A DNA stretch of 50,681 bases from Companilactobacillus tucceti DSM 20183 (GCF_001434665.1 NZ_AZDG01000018.1:1-50681), one strand, 5' to 3'. Shown: positions 40,298 to 50,423, numbered from the stretch's first letter. The notes: generated by a model not told the origin, from the letters alone. Translations and numbers: made by a program.

Positions 40298-41104
40298 ATG
40301 AATGAATTTACTCAAGTATTAACAATTGCAGGATCTGACTCTGATGGTAGTGCCGGTGCTCAAGCCGATTTGAAAACATTCATGGCTCGTGGTGTTTATG
40401 GTATGTCTGTCTTAACTGCCGCAGTAGCCGGTAATTCTTATGGCATTCACGATAGTATCAACATGCCTACCAGTTTTATTAAGAGCCAAATAAAAGACAT
40501 CAAAGATGACTTTAAAGTTTCAGCATTTAAAACTGGAATGTTATCTGATTCAGAGATAATTCATACCATTGCTGAAGAAATAAAAGATGGATCCTTTGGA
40601 ACTTTTGTCCTTGATCCAGTTATTATCACAAAACATGGTGCCATGCTTCTTGAAGAAGATGCTTATCAAACTCTAATAGACGAATTGTTCCCACTTGCAG
40701 ATTTGATCACACCAAACTTTTATGAAGCGAAAAAGCTATCTGGATTAGAACTAAATACTAAAGAAGAAATTGTTCAAGCTGCACACAAATTAAGAACCTT
40801 AGGTCCTAAAAACATTTTGATCAAAGGTGAACACGCAGATGACTCAATAGAATCAGTTGAAGACTTTGTATTATTAGAAGATGGTCAATCATTCTGGATT
40901 TCTGAACCTTACATTAAAACAGATCATGTAAATGGAACCGGCGATACTTTATCATCAAGTATCGTAGCTGAAATTGCCAAGGGTGAAAGCATGGAAGACG
41001 CCATCAGAACTTCAAAAACATTCACTTATAGAGCTATCAAAAATGAAATAGACGTAGGTCATAAATTTGGTCCCATTAATCATTTCATTCATGATGAACT
41101 ATAA
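40298..41104 (+). CDS. PdxK/ThiD-family pyridoxal or HMP kinase
   Basis: The 268-residue ribokinase-fold protein has TIAGSDSDGSAGAQADLKTF near the start, FVLDPVIITKHGAML, and the ATP/anion-hole motif NGTGDTLSSSIVAEIAKG. Gram-positive members of this branch phosphorylate pyridoxal/pyridoxine and sometimes hydroxymethylpyrimidine; pyridoxal is more likely because no thiamine genes are near. In-frame TTG and GTG lie just upstream (40286 and 40289), so the exact start is uncertain; ATG at 40298 is preferred. The next gene follows after 28 bases. Confidence 0.8.
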   Translation: MNEFTQVLTIAGSDSDGSAGAQADLKTFMARGVYGMSVLTAAVAGNSYGIHDSINMPTSFIKSQIKDIKDDFKVSAFKTGMLSDSEIIHTIAEEIKDGSFGTFVLDPVIITKHGAMLLEEDAYQTLIDELFPLADLITPNFYEAKKLSGLELNTKEEIVQAAHKLRTLGPKNILIKGEHADDSIESVEDFVLLEDGQSFWISEPYIKTDHVNGTGDTLSSSIVAEIAKGESMEDAIRTSKTFTYRAIKNEIDVGHKFGPINHFIHDEL

Positions 41105-41132
41105 TTGAAATGAGGAAAGAGGAGATCTATTT

Positions 41133-42140
41133 ATGGTAAGAATTACTAAAATATCTGTCGGTATTCTACTACTCATTTTGTCAATTATTTTAATGGTTAG
41201 ATCAGGATTTGAAAACTTTATTGCTGCTCTAGTCGGTACCGGTGATATTGGAGGAGCTGCTGGCATTTTGATGGCTATAACTTATATCATTGCCGCTGCT
41301 ATTTACATTTTAACTAATCGAACATACAGTGTTGTTCCAGATATAGTAAGCTTTATCATCTTGATATTAGGTGGACTAATGGGGCTATTCAACGCTAACA
41401 TCCCAGGTACTCACTTCTTAATCATCTGGGCATGGGTAGGAATCGCTATTGGAGCAATCGTTTTGATTATCAGTATTGCCGATTTAGTACTACATCCAAT
41501 ACCTGATGATGATCAAGAAGATGAAGAAATGAATCAAAATGATCAGTATAACTACGGACAAACGAATAACCAAATCAATCAATATCCAAATCAGAATAAT
41601 CAAGCTAATCAATTTAACCAATATCCTAATAATGGAAATGGATATCAACAATATCCAAATCAATATCAACAACCTAATCAAGCACCAAATATGAATCAAA
41701 CATATCCTCAAAATAACAATTTTGGTTATGGTCAACCAACTCAAAGTAATCCATATTCTAATAATATGAATCAAAATAATATGAACCAAAATCAAAAATT
41801 TGGTCCATATCCAAGTCAGTCTAACCAAAGACAATTTCCACAAAATCAATTTCCAAATAATTACCAGTCTAATTCAAGACCGAATAACAGAATGAACCAG
41901 AATCAAGGGTTTCAACCAAATTCTGTAAATAATTCTTATCAAAGTCGGCAAAACCAATTTCCAAATAACCAGTCCAATAATCAATTAAATAACAATCAAT
42001 TTAATGATTCTTTTAATCAACCTAATTCACAAGATCAACAGGGTCAACGTCAACAAGAAAATCAGTTCCAAGGCCCAAGTAACAACAGTCCTTACAATTT
42101 AGGTAACTTTGATCCATCAAAACGTCGTAGTAAACGTTAA
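41133..42140 (+). CDS. Membrane protein with long Asn/Gln-rich tail
   Basis: The 335-residue protein has four membrane segments in residues 1-120, an acidic patch (DDDQEDEEM) and then about 200 residues made almost wholly of Asn, Gln, Pro, Tyr and Phe, ending with basic SKRRSKR. The tail is imperfectly repetitive (NQ, YPN, QFPN units) and has the composition of prion-like, phase-separating sequences. Function unknown. AGGAGA precedes ATG. It sits between the kinase and cydA, separated from cydA by a terminator. Confidence 0.8.
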   Translation: MVRITKISVGILLLILSIILMVRSGFENFIAALVGTGDIGGAAGILMAITYIIAAAIYILTNRTYSVVPDIVSFIILILGGLMGLFNANIPGTHFLIIWAWVGIAIGAIVLIISIADLVLHPIPDDDQEDEEMNQNDQYNYGQTNNQINQYPNQNNQANQFNQYPNNGNGYQQYPNQYQQPNQAPNMNQTYPQNNNFGYGQPTQSNPYSNNMNQNNMNQNQKFGPYPSQSNQRQFPQNQFPNNYQSNSRPNNRMNQNQGFQPNSVNNSYQSRQNQFPNNQSNNQLNNNQFNDSFNQPNSQDQQGQRQQENQFQGPSNNSPYNLGNFDPSKRRSKR

Positions 42141-42162
42141 CAAAATGTGAAATTATTTTATC

Positions 42163-42203
42163 TTTATATCTCAAAAATCCTATGATTTTTGAGATATTTT
42201 TTT
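42163..42203 (+). terminator. Terminator before cydA
   Basis: ATATCTCAAAAATC-CTAT-GATTTTTGAGATAT is followed by TTTTTT. It isolates the cyd operon from the upstream genes. Confidence 0.85.
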
Positions 42204-42239
42204 TACAAAAAAATAAAATTATGAACAAATGTCTTGTGT

Positions 42240-42261
42240 TGATTAATACCCTAATTAATCA
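42240..42261. promoter_or_regulatory. Palindrome upstream of cydA
   Basis: TGATTAAT-ACCCTA-ATTAATCA is a perfect inverted repeat 55 bases before the cydA start, in the leader or promoter region. It does not match the Rex consensus (TTGTGA-N6-TCACAA); the binding protein is unknown. Confidence 0.4.
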
Positions 42262-42316
42262 TATGATAAACGTAGATATAGGGATTTCTAATAAGTTATT
42301 AAGGAGGCTATTTACC

Positions 42317-43759
42317 ATGCTAAGTGTTGGTTTAAGTATTGTCTCTTTAGCACGTTTTCAGTTTGCGATGACAACTGTTTTCCATTTCTTCTTTGTACCG
42401 TTTTCAATAGGAATGGGATTTCTCGTTGCCATAATGGAAACTATTTACGCTGTTAAAAAAGACAAAGTATATTTAGATATGGCAAAATTCTGGGGAAAGA
42501 TCTTCCTATTAAGTTTTGCCGTAGGTATTGTTACTGGTATTATTCAAGAATTCCAATTCGGTATGAATTGGTCCGAGTACTCTAGATTCATGGGAGATGT
42601 TTTCGGTGCTCCATTAGCTATTGAAGCTTTATTAGCATTCTTCATTGAATCCGTATTTATTGGTATTTGGATGTTCACTTGGGATCGTTTCAAGCCAGGT
42701 GTTCATGCTTTTATGATTTGGATGACTTCTATTGGTACTATGTTGTCAGCTATTTGGATTTTGGCTGCTAACAGTTTCATGCAACATCCAACAGGTTTCA
42801 AGATCAATAACACAACAGGCAGAATTCAATTAACGGACTTTGGAGCCGTTATAACTAATCCACAACTTTGGAAAGTATTTCCACACGTTATTTTAGCTGC
42901 ATTTATGACAGCTGCCGTTGTTATTACAGGTATGAGTGCCTGGGGACTTCTTAGAAAGAAGAAAGATGAAAATCATTTCTTCAAAAAATCACTTCGCTTT
43001 GGATTATGGGCAAGTTTGATTTTCGCTATTTTATCCGCAGGCGCTGGTGATCTTCAAACACAACAAATTATCAAAGATCAACCTATGAAATTTGCTGCAA
43101 CTGAAGGTATTTATAACACAACTAAAGATCCAGCTCCTTGGACTGTAGTTGAATCAATTGATGCTAAGAATCATAAATCTTCAAATGCAGTCGAAATTCC
43201 TAAGGTATTGAGTATCTTGGCATATCACAAAACAAGTGGATCTGTTAAAGGTATGAACGAAATCAATAAGGAACTTCATGCTAAATATGACAAACAATTT
43301 GGCAAGGATATGGATTACTACGTACCACCTAAGACTCTATTTTGGAGCTTTAGAGTTATGACAGGTATTGACGCACTTATAATGCTAGTTTCACTTGTCG
43401 GTTTGATCTTCTCACGTAAGAACAAAGATACTATCGAAAATCACAAGTGGATGTTAGTTGTCTTAGGCATCTGTATCTGGGTTCCATTTATTGGTAATTC
43501 AGCTGGTTGGTTTATTACAGAATTTGGACGTTATCCTTGGATCGTTTACGGACTATTCACGATTGCCCAAGCTGTATCCCCTACATCTACCGTCGCCAGT
43601 CTATTATTCAGTAATATCCTTTACTTCTTATTATTCACATTGCTCGGTGGTGTGATGGTTTGGTACAGCAGAAGAACCCTTCACCACGGACCATACTTTG
43701 AAGAAAAAGATTCAATACAAAATGTTGACCCATTTGCAAAGGAGGCCTTTGAAAAATGA
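42317..43759 (+). CDS. cydA: Cytochrome bd ubiquinol/menaquinol oxidase subunit I
   Basis: The true start is 42317, after AAGGAGG; the frame upstream to 42182 is leader. The 480-residue protein has about nine membrane segments. The N-terminal LARFQFAMTTVFHFFFVPFSIG carries a haem-ligand histidine, and GWFITEFGRYPWIVYG is the family signature. It is of the short Q-loop type seen in firmicutes. It binds haems b and d and reduces O2 to water with quinol electrons. Lactobacilli need external haem and menaquinone to use it. Four-base overlap with cydB. Confidence 0.95.
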   Translation: MLSVGLSIVSLARFQFAMTTVFHFFFVPFSIGMGFLVAIMETIYAVKKDKVYLDMAKFWGKIFLLSFAVGIVTGIIQEFQFGMNWSEYSRFMGDVFGAPLAIEALLAFFIESVFIGIWMFTWDRFKPGVHAFMIWMTSIGTMLSAIWILAANSFMQHPTGFKINNTTGRIQLTDFGAVITNPQLWKVFPHVILAAFMTAAVVITGMSAWGLLRKKKDENHFFKKSLRFGLWASLIFAILSAGAGDLQTQQIIKDQPMKFAATEGIYNTTKDPAPWTVVESIDAKNHKSSNAVEIPKVLSILAYHKTSGSVKGMNEINKELHAKYDKQFGKDMDYYVPPKTLFWSFRVMTGIDALIMLVSLVGLIFSRKNKDTIENHKWMLVVLGICIWVPFIGNSAGWFITEFGRYPWIVYGLFTIAQAVSPTSTVASLLFSNILYFLLFTLLGGVMVWYSRRTLHHGPYFEEKDSIQNVDPFAKEAFEK

Positions 43760-44769
43760 CACTCAGTATATTGTGGTTTCTAATAATCGGACTTCTGTTT
43801 GCGATTTTTCTATTCCTTGAAGGATTCGATTTCGGTGTCGGTATGGCAACTAGATTAATTGCCCACGACTTAGACGAAAGAGAAGCCTTAATGGCATCCA
43901 TTGGTCCACACTGGGATGGTAATGAAACATGGCTTGTTACAGCTGGTGGTGCCATGTTTGCTTCACTACCACTCTGGTATGCATCACTATTCTCAGGTTA
44001 TTACTACGTATTACTATTAGTTCTTGTTGGACTTATTATACGTGGTGTTTCCTTTGAATTTACTAAACATGCTGAAACAAAGACCGGAAAAAACATCTGG
44101 CTTTGGGCATTCTTTATCGGTAGTGTTTTACCACCATTCTTACTATGTATGATGCTTTTAAGTATGGTTCAAGGTATTCCAATGAACGCTAACGGAGATG
44201 CCTTTCCTAAATTCTTTGACGTTGTTAACTGGCTTTCACTAGTTGGTGGCGTTGCTGGTGTTCTACTTTCACTAGTTCACGGATTAAACTTCATCAGATT
44301 AAGACTAGATGGACCACTTCGTGATCGTGCACATGCTTTAAACAAAATTGTTTACCCAATTCTTTTTGCAGGTGAAGTTGTCTTTGCTATTTTGGTATTC
44401 TTCCAAACAGACTTCTTTACTAAGAGATTTGCTTCATCATTGATCATTACAGTTCTTATCGTTTTATTCTCACTCCTAGGTTACTATGGAGTACTTAAGA
44501 ACCATGAAGGATGGAGTTTCGCTGGTAGTGGATTATCACTAAGTATGGTTATTGTCCTATTATTCAATGGATTATTCCCACGCGTTATGATCGCTACAAA
44601 TCCAGCACACAGTATTTTAATCAAAACCGCAGCTAATTCACATTACACATTGACGATTATGACGATTGTCGCCTGTGTATTGGTACCTATCATAGCAATT
44701 TACTTCATTTGGTCTTACACTCTATTTACAAAGAGAATAAATCCAAAGGGTAATACGGTGAAATATTAA
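43756..44769 (+). CDS. cydB: Cytochrome bd oxidase subunit II
   Basis: The 337-residue protein has about eight membrane segments and the CydB features LEGFDFGVG near the start, GPHWDGNETWLV and FEFTKHAE-like RGVSFEF. It pairs with CydA in the membrane. It overlaps cydA by four bases, and cydD begins one base after its stop. Confidence 0.95.
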   Translation: MTLSILWFLIIGLLFAIFLFLEGFDFGVGMATRLIAHDLDEREALMASIGPHWDGNETWLVTAGGAMFASLPLWYASLFSGYYYVLLLVLVGLIIRGVSFEFTKHAETKTGKNIWLWAFFIGSVLPPFLLCMMLLSMVQGIPMNANGDAFPKFFDVVNWLSLVGGVAGVLLSLVHGLNFIRLRLDGPLRDRAHALNKIVYPILFAGEVVFAILVFFQTDFFTKRFASSLIITVLIVLFSLLGYYGVLKNHEGWSFAGSGLSLSMVIVLLFNGLFPRVMIATNPAHSILIKTAANSHYTLTIMTIVACVLVPIIAIYFIWSYTLFTKRINPKGNTVKY

Positions 44770-44770
44770 T

Positions 44771-46510
44771 ATGATTGATAAGCGATTATTTCGCTTACCA
44801 GGAACAAAACAACTCTTACTTGTGCTTGCAGGATTAACTCTCTTGCAAGCATTTGTTGTTTTATTCCAAGGTAAGTATTTAGCAGAAGCGTTAGTAAATT
44901 CATGGAATCAAAAATCATTACAGACAATTATCATGCCAATGACATTTTTTGCGATAGCTTTTATTCTGAGACATTTACTAAACTTAATTAACAATAAAAT
45001 CGTCGAAAATTACGCAAGTAACACATCAGAAGAAATTCGTTCTAAACTATTAGATCAGGTCTACAACGTTGGTCCTTCACTTCTATCAGAAAAGGGTACC
45101 GGTAATATCGTTACCGCTTCTCTAGATGGTATCGACTTAATTGAAAATTACTTTAAACTGATTTTTACAAAACTGATGAATATGACATTTATTCCACCAG
45201 TTTTACTGATATACATTTACACACAAAATATTGCTTCAGGAATAACTTTAACCATCATTGTTCCTCTTGTTATCTTATTTATGATTATTTTGGGGTTAGC
45301 TGCTCAGTCAAAAGCTGATGCACAGTATCATCAATACACGATTCTATCTAATCATTTCTTAGATGCATTAAGAGGATTGCCTACATTAAAGATGCTTGGT
45401 TTAAGTAAAAGATATTCAAGAAATATTTATACCGTCAGCGACGAATATCGCCGTCGTACGATGAATACTTTACGTATAGCCATTCTATCTACATTTGCTT
45501 TAGATTGGCTGACAACCTTAGGAATTGCCATTTTAGCTGTCTTCTTGGGCTTAGGACTAATTAATGGTAGTTTACCTTTATTCCCCGCACTAGTAAATTT
45601 GATCCTAGCACCGGAATACTTCCTTCCTCTAAGAGACTTTTCGAGTGATTATCACGCAACTCTAGATGGAAAAAATGCTTTAAGTTCAGTTTTTTCTATT
45701 CTAGAAAAAGACAAACAAGATCAATCAAGTAATGATCTGAAAAAAATAACTTGGGATAACAATTCAGAACTAGAAGTTAAGAATTTGGTCTTTAACTATC
45801 CTGATGGTCAAAATAATAATGATTCTAGCTTGGATATTAAAAGCATCAAATTGCATGGTTATCAGCATATCGGCGTTATAGGTAAATCAGGTTCTGGAAA
45901 GACTACTTTAATAAGAACTTTGGGTGGTTTCTTAAACCCTGATAAAGCAGAAATAAAAGTCAATTATCAGTCGATAAATTCACTTAAACAACGTAATTGG
46001 CAAGATGAGCTGGCATTTCTACCACAGTCACCTTACCTATTTTCTGGAAGTATTGCTGAAAATATAGCTTTCTACAAACCAGATGCAACTAAAGAAGAAA
46101 TCGAATCAGCAGCACAAAAAGCTGGGCTATCTGACTTTATCTCAACTTTACAAAATGGTTATGAAACTGTTATTGGTGAAGGAGGTCGTGGAATTTCTGG
46201 AGGCCAACAACAACGTATTATGATTGCTAGAGCATTTCTCGCTAATGAACGTCGTATCTTGATATTTGATGAACCAACAGCTCACCTAGATATTGAAACT
46301 GAATATGCACTTAAAAAGCCAATGGAAGAACTATTCCAAGATCATCTGGTTATTTTTGCTACTCATAGATTACATTGGATCAAAGAAATGGATTATGTCA
46401 TCGTTATGGATAATGGGAAAATAGTTGAACAGGGTACTCCTGATAAGCTTTACGATCATAACGGTGCTTTTAGCCAACTAATAAATAATATGCGGGGTGA
46501 TCAAATATGA
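44771..46510 (+). CDS. cydD: Thiol/haem ABC exporter subunit CydD
   Basis: The 579-residue half-transporter has six membrane segments, Walker A GKSGSGKTT, signature ISGGQQQR and Walker B ILIFDEPTAHLD with the H-loop ATHRLHW. CydDC exports glutathione or cysteine (or acts on haem) and is required for assembly of cytochrome bd. It is encoded in the operon cydABDC, with the subunit order typical of lactobacilli and bacilli, and overlaps cydC by four bases. Confidence 0.92.
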   Translation: MIDKRLFRLPGTKQLLLVLAGLTLLQAFVVLFQGKYLAEALVNSWNQKSLQTIIMPMTFFAIAFILRHLLNLINNKIVENYASNTSEEIRSKLLDQVYNVGPSLLSEKGTGNIVTASLDGIDLIENYFKLIFTKLMNMTFIPPVLLIYIYTQNIASGITLTIIVPLVILFMIILGLAAQSKADAQYHQYTILSNHFLDALRGLPTLKMLGLSKRYSRNIYTVSDEYRRRTMNTLRIAILSTFALDWLTTLGIAILAVFLGLGLINGSLPLFPALVNLILAPEYFLPLRDFSSDYHATLDGKNALSSVFSILEKDKQDQSSNDLKKITWDNNSELEVKNLVFNYPDGQNNNDSSLDIKSIKLHGYQHIGVIGKSGSGKTTLIRTLGGFLNPDKAEIKVNYQSINSLKQRNWQDELAFLPQSPYLFSGSIAENIAFYKPDATKEEIESAAQKAGLSDFISTLQNGYETVIGEGGRGISGGQQQRIMIARAFLANERRILIFDEPTAHLDIETEYALKKPMEELFQDHLVIFATHRLHWIKEMDYVIVMDNGKIVEQGTPDKLYDHNGAFSQLINNMRGDQI

Positions 46511-48237
46511 AAGTTTTCAAACATGACACTTGGGTCAAACCGTACATCAAAAAATACAAGGGATTATTAATAACTGTTTTACTTTTAGGACTATTAACTT
46601 CATTTTGTGCCGCGGCTTTAATGTTTACATCTGGTTATACTATTGATAAAGCCGCAACTCATCCGGTTAATATTCTGCTTATTTACGTCCCTATTCTTTT
46701 AACCCGGGCATTTGGTATTGGACGTCCAACTTTCAAATATATTGAACGTCTTAAAAGTCATAACTGGGTCTTAAAAGTCACATCGAATTTAAGAACCAGA
46801 TTATATAAGACTCTAGAAAGTGACGCTTCTTTCTTTAATGAACACCATAAAACTGGGGACATTATGGGATTATTGGCAGAAGATATTAATCACCTGCAAA
46901 ATCTCTATCTACGAACCGTTTTTCCTACTGTCATCGCCTACTTGCTAACACTTCTAGGATCTTTAGCCCTAGGAATTTATACTCCAGCATTTGGTATTTT
47001 TGTATTTTTATTGTTAGTAATAGAAGTTGTAGTAATGCCTTTTGTATCAGTAGCAATTGAAAAAAATCGTAAGGAAAATCAAAAGCAGTTAAAGAGTTCT
47101 TTGTATACTAAATTAACTGATAACATATTGGGTGTTGATGACTGGATCATTTCTGGACGTTTCAAAGACTTCAAAAATTTATCTGCTCATGATGTATCAG
47201 AACTAAATAAATCAAAAGATAAATCTAAATCATTTCGTCGTAATCGTGATTTTATTTTGCAACTTATCTTTGCTGCAATCGCTATTTGCTTTTTGATTTT
47301 TACTAACTTAACTATGACGGACAATCAAGAACAGGCAAACTTTGTTGCCGCTGTTGTCCTAAGTTTATTCCCACTATCAGATACCTTAATTCCAGTCAGT
47401 CAAGGTTTTGAAGAATGGCCACAATACCGTGATTCAATTGAGAGATTAAACAAAATTCAACCCGTTGAAAATAATCTTCCAGAACAAGTTGAATTATCAC
47501 CTGACGACTTTAAGTCATTAGAACTAAATGATATTAACTTTGAATATAGCAGTGATTCTCCTATTTTGATAAAGCATTTCACTCAAAATATCAAACGTGG
47601 TGAAAAGCTAGCGCTTCTTGGACCAAGTGGTATTGGTAAAACTACAATTTTACAATTGATCTTGGGTGATTTAATACCCCAGTCTGGTCAAATAAAAATC
47701 AATAATATGGATATCCAAAAAATCCAAAAGAATCGTGATAAAATTTTCTCAGTTCTCAACCAAAATCCGTTTTTATTCAATACTTCTGTGATCAATAATG
47801 TGCGTTTAGGTAATGAAGATCGCTCAGACGCTGACGTCATTGAAGCAATTGAACGTGTTGGTTTGAAGGATTTAATTGAATCACTTCCAGACAAGTACAA
47901 TACAAACGTAGGTGAAAATGGAGCTAGATTTTCTGGTGGTGAACAAGAACGTATTGCATTAGCCAGAATATTACTTCAAGATGCCCCAATTGTTTTATTG
48001 GATGAACCCACCGTTGGATTAGATCCTATCACCGAGAATAACTTATTAGATACATTCTTTGATGTTCTTCAAGATAAAACCATCATTTGGGTAACACATC
48101 ACCTTCAAGGTATTAAATATGTTGATCACGTTATCTTTATGAATGATGAAAAAATTGAAATGCAAGGTTCACCTAAAGAGCTATATAAAAATAATGAGCA
48201 TTTCCAAGAGCTATATAGGATGGATCAAGGATTATAA
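46507..48237 (+). CDS. cydC: Thiol/haem ABC exporter subunit CydC
   Basis: The 576-residue partner of CydD has six membrane segments, Walker A GPSGIGKTT, signature FSGGEQER, Walker B IVLLDEPTVGLD and H-loop VTHHLQG. The early FTSGYTIDKAATHP is typical of CydC. It is the last gene of the operon, and a strong terminator follows. Confidence 0.92.
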   Translation: MKVFKHDTWVKPYIKKYKGLLITVLLLGLLTSFCAAALMFTSGYTIDKAATHPVNILLIYVPILLTRAFGIGRPTFKYIERLKSHNWVLKVTSNLRTRLYKTLESDASFFNEHHKTGDIMGLLAEDINHLQNLYLRTVFPTVIAYLLTLLGSLALGIYTPAFGIFVFLLLVIEVVVMPFVSVAIEKNRKENQKQLKSSLYTKLTDNILGVDDWIISGRFKDFKNLSAHDVSELNKSKDKSKSFRRNRDFILQLIFAAIAICFLIFTNLTMTDNQEQANFVAAVVLSLFPLSDTLIPVSQGFEEWPQYRDSIERLNKIQPVENNLPEQVELSPDDFKSLELNDINFEYSSDSPILIKHFTQNIKRGEKLALLGPSGIGKTTILQLILGDLIPQSGQIKINNMDIQKIQKNRDKIFSVLNQNPFLFNTSVINNVRLGNEDRSDADVIEAIERVGLKDLIESLPDKYNTNVGENGARFSGGEQERIALARILLQDAPIVLLDEPTVGLDPITENNLLDTFFDVLQDKTIIWVTHHLQGIKYVDHVIFMNDEKIEMQGSPKELYKNNEHFQELYRMDQGL

Positions 48238-48266
48238 AATCATTTTTAAATACACGATAAAATAAA

Positions 48267-48300
48267 AACAGGCACTTCAAATTGAAGTGCCTGCTTTTAT
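48267..48300. terminator. Terminator after cydABDC
   Basis: CAGGCACTTCAA-ATT-GAAGTGCCTG with flanking A and T runs lies between the convergent cydC and glycosyltransferase genes and can serve both. Confidence 0.85.
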
Positions 48301-48301
48301 T

Positions 48302-49969
48302 TTATTCTTTTTGGAAAATCTTCACTTTACGGTGATTAAATTCTGAATTGGCAATAACATGCCATTCATGACTATTAGAAATTCTATAACCTTGATTATT
48401 CAAATCATCTTCATAAATCATGGCTAAGTCACCTTTTGATGCATGAGATACATTCTCCACATCTCTCAAATAGCCATACGAGGTGCTAGGGGCAGGAACA
48501 ATGCTGCCACTAGATCTCATTGCTTTATTCTCCATAAGCAAGTACTGTGAGTCACTTATCGGCTTTTTAGATAGCCTAAAGATATTGAACGTCTCCGGTA
48601 GACTCTCAATGTACAATTTATTATGCTTATAGTTTTTAGTCATCTCATGATCAATTACTTGAGTTTCAGCTATTGAACCATTTGAATTATTAAAACGATT
48701 CTCTTGATTATTAAATCCAAAATAAAAATTAAATATAAAGAACCAGAATATTACAACTGGTACAGCTAAGAAGATACTCCAGCTAATTTTATTAATTCTT
48801 TGAAATGATAAATAAAGACCATAACCTGTCAAAATAGCCAATGGAAGCCAAAGGAAGTTCCAATGATTATAGTTAGGTTTTATAACCAACATTCCAGGCA
48901 CAAATGAAAAAAGTGAAATTAAAACGATGGTATGAAAATTTCTCATATTGTCATTAAAGAATGATTTTCTTGCCAGCAAACCTATAAAAGTAAAAACTAG
49001 CATAAACGGAAAAATAGCACCATATGGAGCAACACTATTTTGAGGAAGACTATCCGTTCCAAAAATAACTTGTTTTATCCCTGAATTAACATTTACTCTA
49101 ATATTACCTAAAATTGATCCTTTAAAACTAATTAATGAACTGACCCTATTAGCTTGTAAATATGGAAAATCAAAAAATAAAAATTTAGAAAACTTATTAA
49201 TATGTTGAATATTAACTCTATATGCAAACACCACTAATGGAAGTGCGATTACGAAAATTATCAAACTCCAAATTAGCATTTCCTGTATAGAAAACCACTT
49301 TTTTAAAATACTTGCGATAATTAAAGCTACTACTAAAAATGGTAAATACATCCAAGAAGCAACGTAACCATAAGCAGACAGTGCCAAGAAAATTGCAGAA
49401 AAAACTAGCCAGATATATCGACTACGTTTGGATGATCGAATCATAGATTCGTACATGAAAACTAACCCTAACATCACAAAAATAGGCGAAATATTGGCAT
49501 CTAAAACCCATCTACTAGATATGAATAACCATGGAGTAGTAACTAAAGAAACAGCAACACATACTGCCAAAAATTTATCCTTAGAACTGAAATAAATTGA
49601 AAAGATAATTCCTAAAATAGTTAAAATACTTAGTATTGCCATGGGAGCTCTAAATAAATAAATTGAAAATCCAAATAATTTAATAAATGGCGCTACGATC
49701 CACGCATATAATACCGATTGTCCTTGTCCCCAGACACTTGCAAAATAAATTGGATGTCTAAGACCATGAATATCCGTACCAAAGCTTACTTTACTTATAA
49801 CCTCATTCATATAGTTAGTCTCATCTATGTACAACCCAGGTATACGACCTAAGTCAAACATTAGAAAGAAACCAAAAACTATCATTAACAGTACAATTAT
49901 AAACATTGGCAAATTTTTTCTAATAATCTGAATATAACCCTTCCCCTTAAAAATAACATTCACCCTCAT
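48302..49969 (-). CDS. GT39/PMT-like polytopic glycosyltransferase
   Basis: The 555-residue membrane protein has about 12 hydrophobic segments. After the first one comes the extracytoplasmic GRIPGLYIDETNYMNE, the acidic loop of GT-C fold (GT39/ArnT-like) transferases, and then GQGQSVLYAWIVAPF. A soluble domain of about 130 residues ends the protein. It probably transfers sugar from a polyprenyl carrier to a wall polymer or protein (inference). No good ribosome site precedes the ATG at 49969, so the start is uncertain; an AAGGGG lies a few codons inside. Confidence 0.75.
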   Translation of the reverse strand: MRVNVIFKGKGYIQIIRKNLPMFIIVLLMIVFGFFLMFDLGRIPGLYIDETNYMNEVISKVSFGTDIHGLRHPIYFASVWGQGQSVLYAWIVAPFIKLFGFSIYLFRAPMAILSILTILGIIFSIYFSSKDKFLAVCVAVSLVTTPWLFISSRWVLDANISPIFVMLGLVFMYESMIRSSKRSRYIWLVFSAIFLALSAYGYVASWMYLPFLVVALIIASILKKWFSIQEMLIWSLIIFVIALPLVVFAYRVNIQHINKFSKFLFFDFPYLQANRVSSLISFKGSILGNIRVNVNSGIKQVIFGTDSLPQNSVAPYGAIFPFMLVFTFIGLLARKSFFNDNMRNFHTIVLISLFSFVPGMLVIKPNYNHWNFLWLPLAILTGYGLYLSFQRINKISWSIFLAVPVVIFWFFIFNFYFGFNNQENRFNNSNGSIAETQVIDHEMTKNYKHNKLYIESLPETFNIFRLSKKPISDSQYLLMENKAMRSSGSIVPAPSTSYGYLRDVENVSHASKGDLAMIYEDDLNNQGYRISNSHEWHVIANSEFNHRKVKIFQKE

Positions 49970-50207
49970 TTTCTTATATTAACTTTTCCATTTTACTAAA
50001 AGTTTTTGAGTTTTTGTACTATATTCCAAAGAAATTCTTTTTTTACTTGGATTTTGTTTTTTAAAAAACTAATTTCTACTTTATTTATTTTTAATAAATA
50101 AAGAAATATTACGACTATTGTTTTTGAAATAATTAAAATCTTTTCTTTGCCTTAAAAGTTACTTCGATCTATCATATCCAAAAATCAAAATACTGGATGT
50201 GGTCAAT
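49970..50207. other. AT-rich spacer with an 11-bp inverted repeat
   Basis: CTTTATTTATT-TTT-AATAAATAAAG (50079-50103) is a perfect hairpin in very AT-rich DNA between two divergent genes. I see no gene and no confident promoter here. Confidence 0.4.
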
Positions 50208-50423
50208 ATGCTAAAGTGGGATTATTTTTATCTTACTGGTTTATTTATCTTCGTTATGTTCTGGTTTAATTTACTCTATTCTGACAGTATTTTACTGGAT
50301 CCTTTGTCGTTCGTTTTACTTTTAAGTGTGACAATTTATTTAATTATCAAAGAACGCACCCAAATTGCAAAGAAAACTCAGAAAATGAAGAAGGCTTTCT
50401 TTGATAATATAAATAAAAAATAA
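50208..50423 (+). CDS. Small membrane protein
   Basis: Starting at the ATG at 50208 (with GGATGTGG upstream; a GTG at 50199 is the alternative), the 71-residue product has two hydrophobic segments (about 6-25 and 30-48). It ends in a strongly basic Lys-rich tail (ERTQIAKKTQKMKK...). I recognise no family. Like the small protein at 15341 it lies directly before a composite hairpin repeat. Confidence 0.5.
   Translation: MLKWDYFYLTGLFIFVMFWFNLLYSDSILLDPLSFVLLLSVTIYLIIKERTQIAKKTQKMKKAFFDNINKK

Noticed and set aside
41490-41849. Minus-strand 119-codon frame rich in Ile and Leu
   Set aside because: It is the mirror of the Asn/Gln-rich tail (AAT and CAA codons read backwards); no start signal.
41580-42060. 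CRISPR-like or tandem repeat array
   Set aside because: The repetition is imperfect codon-level low complexity in a coding region, without regular spacers.
42182-42316. 45-residue N-terminal extension of CydA
   Set aside because: It covers a terminator and the leader; AAGGAGG and the conserved start place CydA at 42317.
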